NCBI GenBank assembly: GCA_964036315.1
Contig: OZ038485.1
Span: 100,440,102 to 100,504,101, forward strand
Length of the DNA stretch: 64,000 bases
From: Acanthosepion esculentum
Taxonomy: Eukaryota > Mollusca > Cephalopoda > Sepiida > Sepiidae
Direction: 5' to 3'
The notes under the pieces are model-generated. The model worked only from the letters and a program-made list of their open reading frames with translations. It was not told where the DNA came from and did no database searches. Positions 21,384 through 33,355 of the stretch are shown piece after piece. Positions within the stretch are counted from its first letter, which is position 1. The number at the start of each line of letters is the position of its first letter. The position numbers and the translations under genes are program-made.

Positions 21384-21384
<1 letters not shown>
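20995..21384. mobile_element. Solo LTR (~390 bp) inside a GATA array
   Basis: Begins tgttgtggattcc and ends gagccccacaaca, giving the TG...CA ends and the 8-bp inverted repeat TGTTGTGG/CCACAACA expected of a long terminal repeat. GATA repeat continues on both sides (gatag at each border, compatible with a 5-bp target duplication). Inside are AATAAA-like words near 21031 and a (CT)n at 21173-21233. The superfamily cannot be told without internal sequence. Confidence 0.75.

Positions 21385-21431
<47 letters not shown>
21385..21431. repeat. (GATA)n right of the solo LTR
   Basis: Continuation of the GATA array that the LTR interrupts. Confidence 0.95.
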
Positions 21432-21780
21432 GGATCTGATTACGCCCCTAATTTCTCCTTGAATTCATCAAGATGAGCGTAAAGTATATGGACTATGAGG
21501 AACGTCCTACATCCCATTTCCTTGTAGTTCTACGCTCTACATAGTTTTCGGCCTGATGATTCCCCAGGAATCCCCGAATCATTGCGACAAATCTGTTCCA
21601 CGCTGGTGTGTTTCCTAGTGAGATTATTTTGGAGGGGGAAGGACTTACTTACGCTTTATGATGTTCTTTATTTGTGGTTCGACGAAGATACAAGCTTTGA
21701 TTTTTGCTGGAAACAGCTTATCGTGAAGGAACTTGAAGGCTGCAGACTCCTTATCTAGAGCCGTAACATATTGTTTCATA
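21432..21780. other. No recognised features
   Basis: Mixed-composition sequence without a supported gene or repeat. Confidence 0.4.
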
Positions 21781-22304
21781 TGACCCAATTTTAATTATTT
21801 ATATTATCTACATTGTTCTGACTATTGTCATCATCTTTATTGTCATGTTTCCGACGGTTCGACCGTTGTACGCTCCGGCCTTCTTCAGGTGATTGGACTT
21901 TCGAACTGAACCCTTTATTTCGTCCACCGGGATAGATTGGTAGATTGTTCTAGTTCCACATGCCATTCCTCCACCTGGAGGATCAAAAACAATCTATTTG
22001 GCCCATGAATATCAGATTTCCTCATTATGTGTCCCAGGAACTTCAGCTGCCTCTTCCTGATGTTAAGTATAAGCCTCATCCTTGTTTGCATCCTCTCTAA
22101 GGCCTCATTGTGGCTCACACGCTCAGTCCATGATATCCTCAGCATCCTTCCGTAGAACCACATCTCCGTCGCCTCTTCTTCATCCAACATTTGCTGTCGT
22201 AAAGATGGGCAGATGTTACGTAACAGCTCAGTATTCTTTTCCTCGTTACCATCTCGCAATACTCTGCGCTTGCATTTGGGATCCGTCTTTGGCCATCCCA
22301 CCAT
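21780..22304 (-). mobile_element. LINE family X 3' end with C-terminal ORF
   Basis: The ORF part (22304-21915) contains EATEMWFYGRMLRISWTERV followed by RKRQLKFLGHIMRK. This is the well-known C-terminal pattern of one large group of animal non-LTR retrotransposons, downstream of the reverse transcriptase. The 3' UTR follows at 21965-21780 with tggaactagaacaatctacc, aataaagggttcagttcg and the gaagaaggccggagc stem-loop. 5'-truncated, as is usual for LINEs. Confidence 0.75.
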
Positions 22305-22319
22305 CCCAATACGTCTAGG

Positions 22320-22790
22320 GATCTTTGTGAATACTAAACCGATAAAGAACTTTATTTAATTTTACCGTACCCACACAGAGGAGTGTTGATGGCGTCATTG
22401 GAAGATGCTGAGAAAAAGGGAAGGCAGAGATTCACCTTCCGTAATAAACATCAAGTAACTGTCTTTTTTCTCTTTTCCAATACGCCGGTTTTGTTGCCCC
22501 ACGTTGTCGCCGGCTTGGATGCTCATCGCTCGATGTACTATTCGTTACCTGATACATTTTTGTTGGTGTTCGTGAATAGATTTATTCGTCATAAGAAGTG
22601 TTTCTGTCCTGACGTTACACTGTTTTTCCTTAATCCAGAACCGGTGTATTATTTATTGTTTCCCGAAATGTAACTCAGTTTTCCTGCAATCATTTAACAT
22701 TCACCGAGATTCAGACCCCCTCGTTGTGACGAACGTGACTTCGCTGTGCCTTTTCTATAAATAAATATTGTCATAGTTTGATTTGCTTGT
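22320..22790. other. No supported gene
   Basis: A 96-codon frame at 22383-22673 (+) shows no recognisable domain. It is not part of any repeat I see. Confidence 0.35.
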
Positions 22791-23480
22791 TTCAGTTTAG
22801 CGGCATATCGACCTCTATATGTTATTTAATGCTGAAATCTAAATATTTTGTCCCCAATTTTACGGCTTCAACTGCCTATAGTTTAAATTATATACCTCCA
22901 GTAATATCGTCATACCTAAGGTTTAAAATTAAATGAAAAAGGTTTCTTGAACCTTTCACTTGAAAGCTAAAGGATTAAATTTACTGTTTCTAGTAAGCAA
23001 AATACTCTGGTGTATTTCAAACAGAAATTATATTTATTGGAATCGAATTTAATTTTGTCTTCTATTAACATCGCCAAAGTCGTCCATTTTTGACATATTT
23101 GTAAATACAAGTTAATTCTCGGCTTTAAAAATCTTGCAAAAATAAAATATACCTTATTTACTTTAAGTTTAAACTATCGCAGAAATTATTTTTTTTAAGC
23201 AAACAGTAGCCGTGTTTTTAACCGTGATTACATACGTGTTCAATGAGGTGATTACAGATTGGTTGTTGTTCTACAGAGACTTTATCTGTAAAAAATAATT
23301 TATGAAAGTGAGCGCCTTTTTATATAATTTTCATGTACTCAGTAATCTTTAAAATTTTGGAGAATATTCTCTGTAATTGAATTTTATGAATGTTGACTTT
23401 AAATTTACTATAGTCATCTCTATTTTCTGAATATTTTGAATTCAGTTTCATGCCTTCAACTGCAGATATTATACTTTTAG
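22790..23480 (+). repeat. Satellite-200 monomer apparently split by dispersed repeat R1
   Basis: 22796-22880 matches the start of the 53.6-kb satellite monomer (tagcggcatatcgacctcta, ctgaaatctaaatattttg), and 23440-23475 matches its end (atgccttcaactgcagat). Between them, 22890-23430 aligns with repeat R1 at 30.6-31.2 kb and its inverse at 32.15-32.5 kb. Confidence 0.55.
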
Positions 23481-23764
23481 AATAAACGTACGCTTTATAG
23501 ATATATAGTTAGCAGATGTTATGTTTTGGTATAAACATATTTCTTTATGTTGACGGGTTCTTTATTTTCAAATAGTTTGCAATGTTTTCCTTGTAGTATT
23601 TGTGTCTTAGAGGGGCCTCATTTTTTTTGGGGGGGGGGCTTACCACCCTGCAGAAGTGCAGTCGGCGTATTCTACATCCCCGACTGACAGGGTTGGAATA
23701 TTATCATGACAATTTTTCTGATGAAATTTTCTCTCTGGTATTTCACAAATTTTTCCTCAATGCT

Positions 23765-23833
23765 AACTAGAATTTATAAATTTAAGCGCCGTACTAGATT
23801 GGCAGTTAGGTCTCATTATTTCACAGTTAAAAA
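23765..23833 (+). mobile_element. LINE family T fragment
   Basis: Contains aatttaagcgccgtactag and attggcagttaggtctcatt, as at 36030-36075. Only about 70 bp. Confidence 0.55.
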
Positions 23834-23850
23834 AAAAGCTATAGATATTA

Positions 23851-24592
23851 CGAGGGTAAGCTGAAAAGTTCATTTGATACTCTCATAGCCAAATGAGGTT
23901 TATTTTGCAGACCACACATATATTCCGTCGATGCTGCAGTGCTTGAATCCCACTGGTGAAGAAATTTTCATCCTGTTGGCCAAAAATGTCATCGACAGCA
24001 GATATGACGTCATTATCACCGCACCATTGGTTCATTGGTGTTTTGTTTTTTTTTCATGTTGGAGAACAGATGATAGTCAGAACTCCTGGTCCCGCCAGGT
24101 TTGACCTTCACAGCTAGAACCCGCTATGCGACTTACATAGCAGCAAACCACCCACATTCCCTCTGTATTCCATCGGCGAGAAGTAAATTTCACTCAAACA
24201 GCTTCATCCCCAAAACTCTGCCATATGGAACAGACTCCCCATATGATGTTTCTCCGATCACTACAATCTTAACCCGTTCAAATCTAGAGCAAACCATAAT
24301 CTTCCCCTTTCTATCCATATAAACTACCCCTTATCGCAATCCTCTACCTCGAGTGGCCTTGTACCTGGTGAATCTTACAGTAAAAAAATCAGGAGAGTAG
24401 GGAGGGCGATCATCCAGTTCAAAGCTACACTTACACACAGCAGCCACTGAAACCAAGGATTTGTGTGCTGGAGCATTGTTATGATGAAACAAAACCCCTT
24501 TCATAAGTTTTCCTAGGCGTTTACCCATGATAGCCTTTCGTAAGAGCCTCAGTAATTTAACAATAATGGGTGACCCTTTTGAAGATATTCAA
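23851..24592 (-). pseudogene. Mariner transposase remnant, broken by a LINE insertion
   Basis: The terminal repeat cgagggtaagctgaaaagtt lies at the left. On the minus strand the C-terminal end (VISAVDDIFGQQDENFFTSG) is at 24020-23900. The catalytic part is at 24592-24355, with MKGVLFHHNNAPAHKS and DRPPYSPD. The second catalytic Asp of the HxDNAPxH motif is Asn here, and frames shift, so it is dead. The two parts are separated by 24022-24330, which belongs to a LINE. The N-terminal half is missing. Confidence 0.75.
24022..24330 (+). pseudogene. LINE C-terminal fragment nested in the mariner
   Basis: The plus-strand frame 24101-24322 reads LCIPSARSKFHSNSFIPKTL and ends near the stop, resembling the C-terminal 'PRARSKFHxNSFxPRTxxLWN' pattern of animal non-LTR retrotransposon ORFs. 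It lies exactly in the gap of the mariner remnant, so it came later. Confidence 0.6.
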
Positions 24593-24601
24593 TATACACA
24601 A

Positions 24602-24955
24602 TGTAAGGAAATATGTGGATGTAGATCCGACGGTATGATGAAAAATATGGAAAAGACAAAACAAAACCCGGATATGCAAGTTTACTGTTTTAATGTTGTT
24701 TTACTGTCGACGTCAGACATTTCGGTCTAGTAGGCCATCTTCAGGACATGGTTATTAGAAACATACTTAGGATTAGACGATATCGTCTTTTCATGTTGAC
24801 TTAAATATCGTCTAATCCTAAGTATGTTTCTAATAACCATGTCCCGAAGAAGGTCTACTAGACCGAAACGTCTGACGTTGACAGTAAAACAACATTAAAA
24901 CAGTAAACTTGCATATCCGGACTTTGTTTTGTCTTTTCCATATTTTTCATCATAC
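24602..24955. mobile_element. Foldback element FB-B, copy 1
   Basis: Arms 24635-24783 and 24805-24953 are close inverse copies around a 21-bp loop. They include atgatgaaaaatatgg, gttattagaaacatac and the motif gaccgaaacgtctga next to ggtctactagacc. A left flank (aaatatgtggatgtagatcc) is shared with copy 2 at 40.2 kb. No transposase; moved by an unknown partner. Confidence 0.85.
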
Positions 24956-25009
24956 ACAATGTATTTGCATCCCAAAACAACTGAGGCCATCAACTTTCCT
25001 GCAGATATA

Positions 25010-25731
25010 AATATTTTAAAATAAAGATTTTTTAAATTAAAGAACAAAGGGATATATAAATATTTTAAAGTGAAGAGTTTTATTTTTTTTAATTAAAGTA
25101 CAAAAAGATATATGAATCTTTTAAAGTGGAGATTTTTTATTAATTAAAGTAAAAACGGATATAAAGATATGTTAAAGTAAAGATTTTTTTAATTAAAGAA
25201 TAAATGCATATATAAATATTTTAAAGTGAAGATCATTTAAAAACGAATATATAAATATTTTAAAGTGAATATTATTTAAAAACGGATATATAAATATTTT
25301 AAAGTGAAGATTATTTAAAAACGGATATATAAATATTTTAAAGTGAAGATTATTTAAAAATGGATATATAAATATTTTAAAGTGAAGATTATTTAAAAAT
25401 GGATATATAAATATTTTAATGTCAAGATTATTTAAAAACGGATATATAAATATTTTAAAGTGAAGATTATTTAAAAACGGATATATAAATATTTTAAAGT
25501 GAAGATTATTTAAAAACGGATATATAAATATTTTAAAGTGAATATTATTTAAAAACGGATATATAAATATTTTAAAGTGAAGATTATTTAAAAATGGATA
25601 TATAAATATTTTAAAGTGAACATTATTTAAAAACGGATATATAAATATTTTATTGTAAGGATTTTTTTAATTAAAGAACAAAACGGATATTTCAATATTT
25701 TCAAATAAAGTTTTTTAATATATAACAATCG

Positions 25732-25735
<4 letters not shown>
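25010..25735. repeat. ~39-bp AT-rich satellite
   Basis: Units of ggatatataaatattttaaa followed by gtgaagattatttaaaaac. About 12 tight copies lie in 25215-25660, with looser relatives on both sides. Confidence 0.95.

Positions 25736-25797
<62 letters not shown>
25736..25797. repeat. (TA)n
   Basis: TA array at the right border of the 39-bp satellite. Confidence 0.95.
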
Positions 25798-25800
<3 letters not shown>

Positions 25801-26617
25801 TCAAAAACGCATATAAAAATTTTAGAGTAAAGATTCTCTTTAATTAAAAAACAAATGGATATACAAATATTTAAAAGTAAAATTTTTTAATTAAATAACC
25901 GAAAAATATTAAAACAAACGATTGTTTAAATGTCAGAAATTTAGGCTGTAGAGTGGCTGTCGACATTGTCAAATGTATCATTGTGCTTATTGGCATGGTG
26001 CATAGGCCTCATGAATTCGACTAAATAGGAATTTTTCAAATCTTAAATAATAAAAGTATATGCCCATTTATCCTTCACTAGCCTAGAGGCAGCCCGGGGG
26101 GGGGGCTTTAGTCTAGTTCCAGCAGAGCGCTTTTGTACCTTTAGCCTTCTGCCTTCAGCGTCCTATGTACGTAAAAGTTATAAGAATTTAGAAATAATAA
26201 AATTATTTTATCTTTATTTGACACTATAAACATAATTCGACATAATCTTTCTTCACATACGCAACCGATCTCCGTAATTAGTTTACATTTATTTTGCCCG
26301 TAATTTTTCTTTTCTTTTAAAATCAGCATTCTTTATGATTCATTCACATAAAGTCTATCTTAAAATACATTAGAGAATCCTATGTATTAATTCAAATACG
26401 TCACAGTACGCGTGCTAGAAAAAAAAACCGTGAGTCTAAAAGGACGTTTTTCCTCTGACACCGCTATTGTTTTAACTACAGTCATTCCGCGATGGGCAAT
26501 TAGTCGATGTTTTGCCAACTCTTCCACTAAACAATCTAATAAGTAAATCGCATTTAATATTTTGATTATAAAGTCTCAAGAACAAAGAAAATGTATAAAT
26601 TACCATTCATATATTTT
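25798..26617. other. AT-rich sequence, no recognised gene
   Basis: A few diverged satellite units up to about 25900, a G run at 26095-26105, otherwise nothing supported. Confidence 0.4.
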
Positions 26618-26960
26618 TAATCATTACATCCAAAGTAAGGCAACAATGCCACTAAGATGCAGGGGGTTACAAGGAGTGAAAATGAAAGTGAATGATAAGA
26701 TTGAAAATGGAGGGGATTGAGGAAAGGATATAAAAAGAACATGGTTGTATAAGACAAAAGATGGCGGCTGATGTTGCATTTAAATTTTTGAAGATTGTAA
26801 TTATCAGGGAAGCAAGAAATCGGTAAGGATTTCTACAAGTGAATTGTGTGAGAAAAAACTGTTAGATTACAAGTGGCGTTTACATCTATCAAGTTCAACA
26901 GTAAAACATTGAAACCCGGTTGCCAATCTAGTAGCACGCTTAAATCTGTGTAATCTGGGA
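26618..26960 (-). mobile_element. LINE 3' end (family T), decayed
   Basis: The minus strand starts agcgtgctactagattgg near 26945 and ends gcattgttgccttactttgg near 26640, collinear with the copies at 15.6 and 36.0 kb. Confidence 0.6.
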
Positions 26961-27470
26961 TATGTTTAGGTTTTATTAAAATTTTAGTTTAAAATTTAGT
27001 TCCGAGGAGTAAAATAATAGCGGTGTCAATAGAAAAACTGGCTTTTTGGCACACCGTACTTTTATCGTACACAACGGTTAAACATTGCCAGATTTTCTCT
27101 ATGATTTACGAGTGGACTCGTCTATATAAGCAGATCCAAAACAAGGATTAAGAATTGCTGTAGAGTAAGACTCGGCGTACTTACTACTCTTCCCTACTAC
27201 GGTAACAATAGACTGCTCCTACTTATGGCAACTAGCCAAATTAAAGTAGGATTTGAGGAGTATTTGATTTACTCTAGTATTTCCGTTTTATGTATGGGTA
27301 TTTAATAAATCCTACCCAGTCTACTTTCCTTCGATACTCTGTCAAACTACGGCCTTCCTAATTCTCGGCTATTTTAAACAAAGTCAACATCACAACAAGA
27401 GATCTGATTTTCAAGACAAGTAGACGCTATCTGGATAAATGACGCAGCATAGTTGTGTCATACTAACGTA
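26961..27470. other. No recognised features
   Basis: No repeat family or supported ORF seen. Confidence 0.4.
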
Positions 27471-27471
27471 A

Positions 27472-27935
27472 GTGAATTTCAGCCAGTTATGTGCCATGCG
27501 TGATACACGCTTAGGCGATCATGTATCTTTCGATACTTGCTGTTTACCCTTGCTGATCATGTATCTTTCGATACTGCTGTTTACCCATAGCTGGGGGGGG
27601 AGGAGAAGAAAAGGATTCCTACCTTTCCTAAGGGTATTAGCACGTAAGTGAATTTCAGCCAGTTATGTGCCATGCGTGATAAACGTTATAGGCGATCATG
27701 TATCTTTCGGTACTAGACTGACGCGGCAGATTCTTTCCCCCACATTTCTTTCTGCGGTAGGTCAGTTGGCATCCAAGGCTATCGAACCTGCTCTGTCCTG
27801 CTATTTACCCATAGCGGGGGAGGGGCTAATACCCTTCTACAAGGGTATTAGTACGTAAGCGAATATAATAGATTCGAACTCGGCTCTCCGATTTCTCAAT
27901 CCGAGCCACTATCCGTTACTCTGCCGAGCTTCCTC
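27472..27935 (-). mobile_element. tRNA-derived SINE (family E) with internal tandem duplication
   Basis: The head on the minus strand at 27935 has A-box-like agtaacggatagtggc and B box gagttcgaatc. The body includes tacccatagc-type and gatacatgatcgcct blocks, each present two or three times. The block gtgccatgcgtgata appears at both 27490 and 27668. A related single copy is at 55745-56010. Confidence 0.65.
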
Positions 27936-28009
27936 AGCCGGAATTAGTGAAGAGAAATTGACAAAGAATTCTGGTTTAGATAATCAGACACAAAAGGGAA
28001 ATAAAGTTA

Positions 28010-28755
28010 AATAAAGAGAAGCAGTTAAAAACAAAAAAAGCTAAAAACAAAAAAAGCTAAAAATAAAAAAGCAGCTAAAAACAATAAAAGCAGCTGAAAA
28101 CAAAAACGCAAGTAAAAACAAGAAAGCAGCTAAAAACAAAAAAGCAACTAAAAAAACAGCTAAAAACAAAAAAGCAACTAAAAACAAAAAAGCAGCTAAA
28201 ATAAAACGCAACTAAAACAAAAACAGCTAGAAACAAAAAGCAACCAAAGCAAAAAGCAGCTAAAAACAAAAATGCAGCTAAAAACATGAAAGCAACTAAA
28301 AACAAGAAAGCAGCTAAAAACAAAGAAGTAGACAAATACAAAAAAACAGCTAAAAACAACAAACGTAAATAAAAAAGGGAGCTAAAAACAAAAAAGCAGC
28401 TAAATACAAAAAAGCACCTAAAAACAAAAATGCTACTAAAAACAAAAAAGCAGCTAAAAACAAAAACAGCAACTGAAAAAAGCAACTAAAAACAAACAGG
28501 TAGCTAAAAACAAAAACGCAGCTAAAAACAATAAAGCAACTAAAAACAAAATAGCAGCTAAAAACAAAAAATGCAGACAAATACAAAAAAGCAGCTAAAA
28601 CAACAAATGTAAATAAAAACAAAAAGTGAGCTAAAAACAAAAATGCAACTAAAAACAAAAAAGCAGCTAAAAAGAAAAACAGCAACTAAAAAAAGCAGCT
28701 AAAAACAAAATACCAACTAAAAACAAAAAGGTAGCTAAAAACAAAAAAGCAGCCC
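28010..28755. repeat. ~17-bp minisatellite (gcagctaaaaacaaaaa)
   Basis: Over 40 units of the gcagctaaaaacaaaaa / gcaactaaaaacaaaaa type. The Phe/Leu/Ala-rich minus-strand frames are read-through of the repeat, despite looking like a membrane protein. Confidence 0.95.
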
Positions 28756-29210
28756 CAAAGTAACGGAAAAGGGGTACGAAAGAATTGAACTAAAGACGAC
28801 CTCAGATCATTGATTGATAAAAACTGATGTGACAAACTGTAACCAGACTCTCTGGCGTCGGATGAAAAAGTAAGAAAAATTACGCGAAAAAAGGCAGAAG
28901 ACACGGCGACAGGAACCTATAGAAAATTTCTTAACTTGCCCGCAACTATATTTCTAATAGCGAAGCAATTATCGCCCTCCTCCCCGCCAGGAAACGACAC
29001 CGGGGACACAAACCCCGAACCAATATGAACCAATTCAAAGACTATTTACTTACTGTGCTGAAATTTAGGTCAAATTACATTGTTTTAATCGGAAGCCATG
29101 TTTGGCCACCGGCGAAACACTGCTGGAGTCAGTCGGAGTACGCAGTCGCTGAACATGCAGCGAAATTTGAGACCTGTCTTTTTAACTATGGCTTCTGTTT
29201 GGGGAAAAAG
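28756..29210. other. Mixed sequence, no supported gene
   Basis: GC content is somewhat higher around 28980-29160. A 73-codon frame (29025-29246) has no recognised domain. Confidence 0.35.
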
Positions 29211-30100
29211 GGGACGCAGAAGCAAAGAGAGGAGGTAGAGAGATAGAGACAGAATCGCTAAGAGAAAGGGAGGCAGGAAAGGAGAGAGAAATATACAGAC
29301 AGAGAGGGGACAAGGATACAGAGTAAAGGCGAGCTACTTCGATCCAGGGGTAGTGAGAGGTCAGGAGCCACACTGTGGTAGTGAGAGAGGGTGACACGCA
29401 AGCAAGGGGAGAAAAGTGACAGAGGGACAGAGAGACAAAGAGAGACAGAGAATGAGAGATATATAAAGGCAGAAAGAAAGAAAAAAAAACGCTCGTGGAA
29501 ACAAAGGAGGTAGAGAGATACAGACGGAATCAGAACGATAAAGAGAGACAGAAAAAGGGAGGGAAAGACACAGACAGAGTGGGGAAATGCGAGCTATTTA
29601 GATCCAGAGGTAGTAAGTGGTCGGGCGCGATAGAGAGAGAAAGAGAGACATGAAAGCAAGTAGAGAAAATTGACACAAATTTGAGGGACAAGGAGAAAGA
29701 GAGACTCAGAGAGAGAGAGAGAGGGGGGGCAGAGAGGGAGAGAGGGATTGAGAAGCAGAGGGAAAGAGAATGGTCACAGAGGCAGAGTAGAAAAACGATA
29801 TCGATACTGAGTTATATAGATTCACAGGCAGAGAAAGAGAGAGGGGGGACGACAAAACAGCACAGAGAGAAGGGGGAAAAATTCAACCAGATAAAAAGAT
29901 GGACAAAAGCAAATTTGAAAGAACACAGGGGCAAAGAGAGACAGAAGAAGAGAGAGAGGGGGAGAGGAAGGGAGAGAGAAAGACATATAAACAAAGGCTG
30001 AAAAAGAAAGAGCACACGAGAGAGAGAGTCACACAGATCTAACGAGAGGAAGAGAGACGAGGTACACATTGCTCAAAAGAGATATATGGACGGAGGCTAA
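29211..30100. repeat. GA-rich low-complexity region
   Basis: Imperfect (GAGA)n and related polypurine sequence. Some 200-300-bp parts recur loosely (ttagatccagaggtagtaag-like blocks near 29338 and 29597). Confidence 0.9.
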
Positions 30101-30630
30101 GAGAGAGGGTTATGTATGTATGTGTGTGTATATGCGTGTGTTTTATTTGGGGGAGGGGTAACATGACGGACATATGCTAGGAATTTGACTTTTGAGGCTT
30201 TGTGATTGTTCGGTTTGTTTTGTATAAACATGGAAGGGCGGTAGATAAAACGTACATCATTTATACGAAGTAAATCAAAATAGATAAGCGGAAATCCCGA
30301 AAAGTATGTGGAAGACACGACCAGAAGTGGATAAACAGACAAACAGAGAGAAAACTAACAGACTGACTGTACCTTTTTTTCTTGAACGGATAGATAAGTA
30401 TTGTGTAGATGGAGAAGTCCCAAACGTGATTCTTGTACAGTAATAAAGTGTCGTTGACAGTTACTTAGCACTATACGGTATGCTTGTAAAGATTGTAAGA
30501 ATGGTTTTACGGGAAAAGGATAATTTTACGTTATTTTAATGGTCATGTTTTAATATAAAATACGGAGACGATCTGGCAGGTGTTGGTGTAAATATATGTT
30601 ACAAAGACGAAGAACAAGACAATTCTTACA
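30101..30630. other. No recognised features
   Basis: No gene or family supported. Confidence 0.4.
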
Positions 30631-30634
30631 GGTA

Positions 30635-31180
30635 CCTCCACTAATTAGCGATAGCTAAGGATTAAAATTATTTTTTAAAATCAAAAAGCTTTCTTGAATA
30701 TTTCAATCTATCTTTAATGGAAAGCTAACGGATTCAATTTACTATTTGCAGTAAGCAAAATACTCTGGAGTATTTCAAACATAAATTATAGTGATTGTAG
30801 TTGGTTTTTTTTCTCTCTCTAAAATTGCTGATTAGCGCACTTTTTAATGGTCTTTCATCGCAAGGTAATTCTCTTTATTAAAACATTTTCAAAAAATAAT
30901 ATCTACTTTTCTGAAACATTATTTAAGTACTATTAGCGGATTTAAAGTATAAATAATCTGATTTGAAACAAATATTATTTACTTTAAGATTAAAATGCCG
31001 CAGAAATTAATTTTTTATGCAAACAATAGCAGTTTTTTTTTTAATTCATCGTAGCTATGTTTACGTGTTTGACGAGGCCATGGCATATTGATTGTTGTTC
31101 TACGGAGACTTTATCTGTAAAACATAATTTAAGAGAATGGCGTGAGCTCTTTTTTAAAATAATTTTTAAGTACATAGATA
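30635..31180 (+). repeat. Dispersed repeat R1, plus-strand copy
   Basis: The words gtaagcaaaatactctgg, tttactttaag, cgcagaaatta and agactttatctgtaaaa are shared in order with 22890-23430. The inverse of 32150-32530 matches its second half. Family unknown. Confidence 0.7.
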
Positions 31181-32149
31181 TTTTTTAAATAAAAAGCACA
31201 CCATGATGAAAAAGCCCTAAACATTCATAAAAACAAAGATTTATCGTCAAAATGTTTGCTATGATTAAGAGGAAAGAGGAAAGTATTTTTTCATTATTTT
31301 ATTAAGTTTTTTATTCCTTTCTAAAACGTTCGAAATTTTAAGTAAAAATCTGGTTTTTCTTGCGTCAGCGAGTGTGGCAAAAATTAGTATGGGAAATTTA
31401 GCCTCTTTTTTTTTGCAGTAAAAACATTGTTTTGGAAATCCGTTCAAAAATTAAATAAATGTCTGATTTTATTGAAATGTTCAGGTCTTATTCATAAAAG
31501 AATTAAATTATTTTTTTCATATTATTTTCCTAGGAAGTCTTGGTAAAAAATATATTATTTTTTTCATCTGTTACCCTCGCTTACTTTTATGAATTTTTGA
31601 GAAATTAAAATGTCAGCCTCTTTATATTTGTATTAGTTAAAAGGAGAACTGCTTGGAGAATTTAAATCATCAATTTGTTTTTGTCAAACAAAAACACCAT
31701 TTACGGAAAATCTGCCCTGAAAAGTAAAATAAAAAATGCAATAAAGCTATCACAAGGCCTTTAATTGCTTTTATAAATAATATATATTAAGAACACTCTT
31801 GTCTTAAGAAAAAAGTTTCGATGAATAATGAATTTTTACAAGAATTGTTTTCATTTTTAAAAATTTTAATTAGATAAATTTATTACTTTTTTAATCATTT
31901 AAAATTCTCTATTAATTTCAGCTTTTTAGATTATATTATTATTAAGTGAAAAATATATTTATTAATCATAAATGGAAAATTTAATACAAATCATCAAAAA
32001 CTAATATTTTTAAAAGTATTTTGAATTTTTTTCTGTGTATAAACGCGCCGATTTTTGTAAGGGCGACCATAAACGATCAGAAAAGAAGAGTAATGGCGAT
32101 AGTAAATTTAATGCCAAAATTTCTAAAATTCAGTAAAACATTAGATTCA
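31181..32149. other. AT-rich centre between inverted R1 copies
   Basis: Very AT-rich. A 60-codon minus-strand frame (31265-31447) contains FATLADARKT but no domain I recognise. If the R1 copies are terminal repeats, this would be the element interior. Confidence 0.35.
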
Positions 32150-32530
32150 CGGAGAATATTTTTCTAATTTTTTAAGATTACTGAGTACTTACAAATTAAA
32201 TAACGAAATGGAGCAGACGTCATTTTCTCGAATCGTGTTTTACAGAAAAAGTCTCCACAGAACAATATTAGATCTGTTATCGCACTGTCAAATACGTCAG
32301 CACAGGTACTGTCACGTTAAAGACACGTCTACTGTCGGGTTAAAAATGCATTTCTGCGATATTTTAATGTAATATTCCTCAAATAAGTTTTCCGAAAAGT
32401 ATACTAGATTTTTGAAAGATTTTTTAATAAAGAGAATTACATTATGATTAAAGACAACTAAGAAGTAACGCTGATCTTTTTTTTAGCTAAAAATCTCATT
32501 CCAGTCAATTTAAATTATTTTTGAAAGTAA
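32150..32530 (-). repeat. Dispersed repeat R1, inverted copy
   Basis: The minus strand reads tgtggagactttttctgtaa, tattctccgtgaatc and aattctctttattaaaa, aligning with 30850-31180 and 23150-23400. Confidence 0.65.
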
Positions 32531-33355
32531 TTTGCATATTGCATATTCAATTTAATCTGATCACTTGCAAGTACAACGAAAACAAAAGCTTTATGAAAGT
32601 TTTTTCTTTTTAAAAAATTCATTTTAAACCTTATGTATCGCGTTTTTTTTTTTTGTGGATGTCACTAATATAAACAATTTGTAAAAAATATAAACGTCTA
32701 GCTTTATTCTTGTCGTCGGAAAATTTATTTATCATTTGTTTTATCTATTATTATTATTTATCTCTTAAAACTTCAAATTGACATTTTTTTATCAGAAATA
32801 CCTCTTTGACACAATCGGATTTATTTTTATCGGGACACGTAAAGTAATGTTTATTCAACTAAACCTCTTTAGAGGAATTACGAACTCGGACAATTCATGT
32901 GATTGAAGGTACAACTGAAAATCAGCTGCAAAATGAATTCCAAGAACTACAGGATCGTATTATGCTTTGTATGCGTAATGGTGTTGGACATTTTGAAATT
33001 TAAAATCTCAATAATAAATTTAATTGCTTCTCCTTTCTTATCCTTTTTACAGGTTATTTCTATTAAGTAGAGTTACAAAGCTACAATTATTTTAAATTGC
33101 ACACTAACACACCTTGTTCATTAATAAAATAGATTTGAAAAAAAACACACATATATATATAAATTTGATATTGTGATTTTTATAATGCGATGATGGTTGT
33201 TTCGCTGTCGAAAATGACATGAATATCAGACAATTCAATGTATCGTTTTTAAATCTGATTATTCCCTTCATTACACTGTATTTTATCTTGTTAGGCCCTT
33301 AAAGAAATAATCATTTCTAGGTCACCCTATCGGCTCATGTTTAATTCTTCCTTCT
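32531..33355. other. AT-rich sequence, no recognised gene
   Basis: No supported ORF or repeat. Confidence 0.4.

Noticed and set aside
28075..28904. Phe/Leu/Ala-rich frames resembling a multi-pass membrane protein
   Set aside because: They follow the 17-bp minisatellite (gcagctaaaaacaaaaa) read on the minus strand; no start, domain or codon bias supports a gene.
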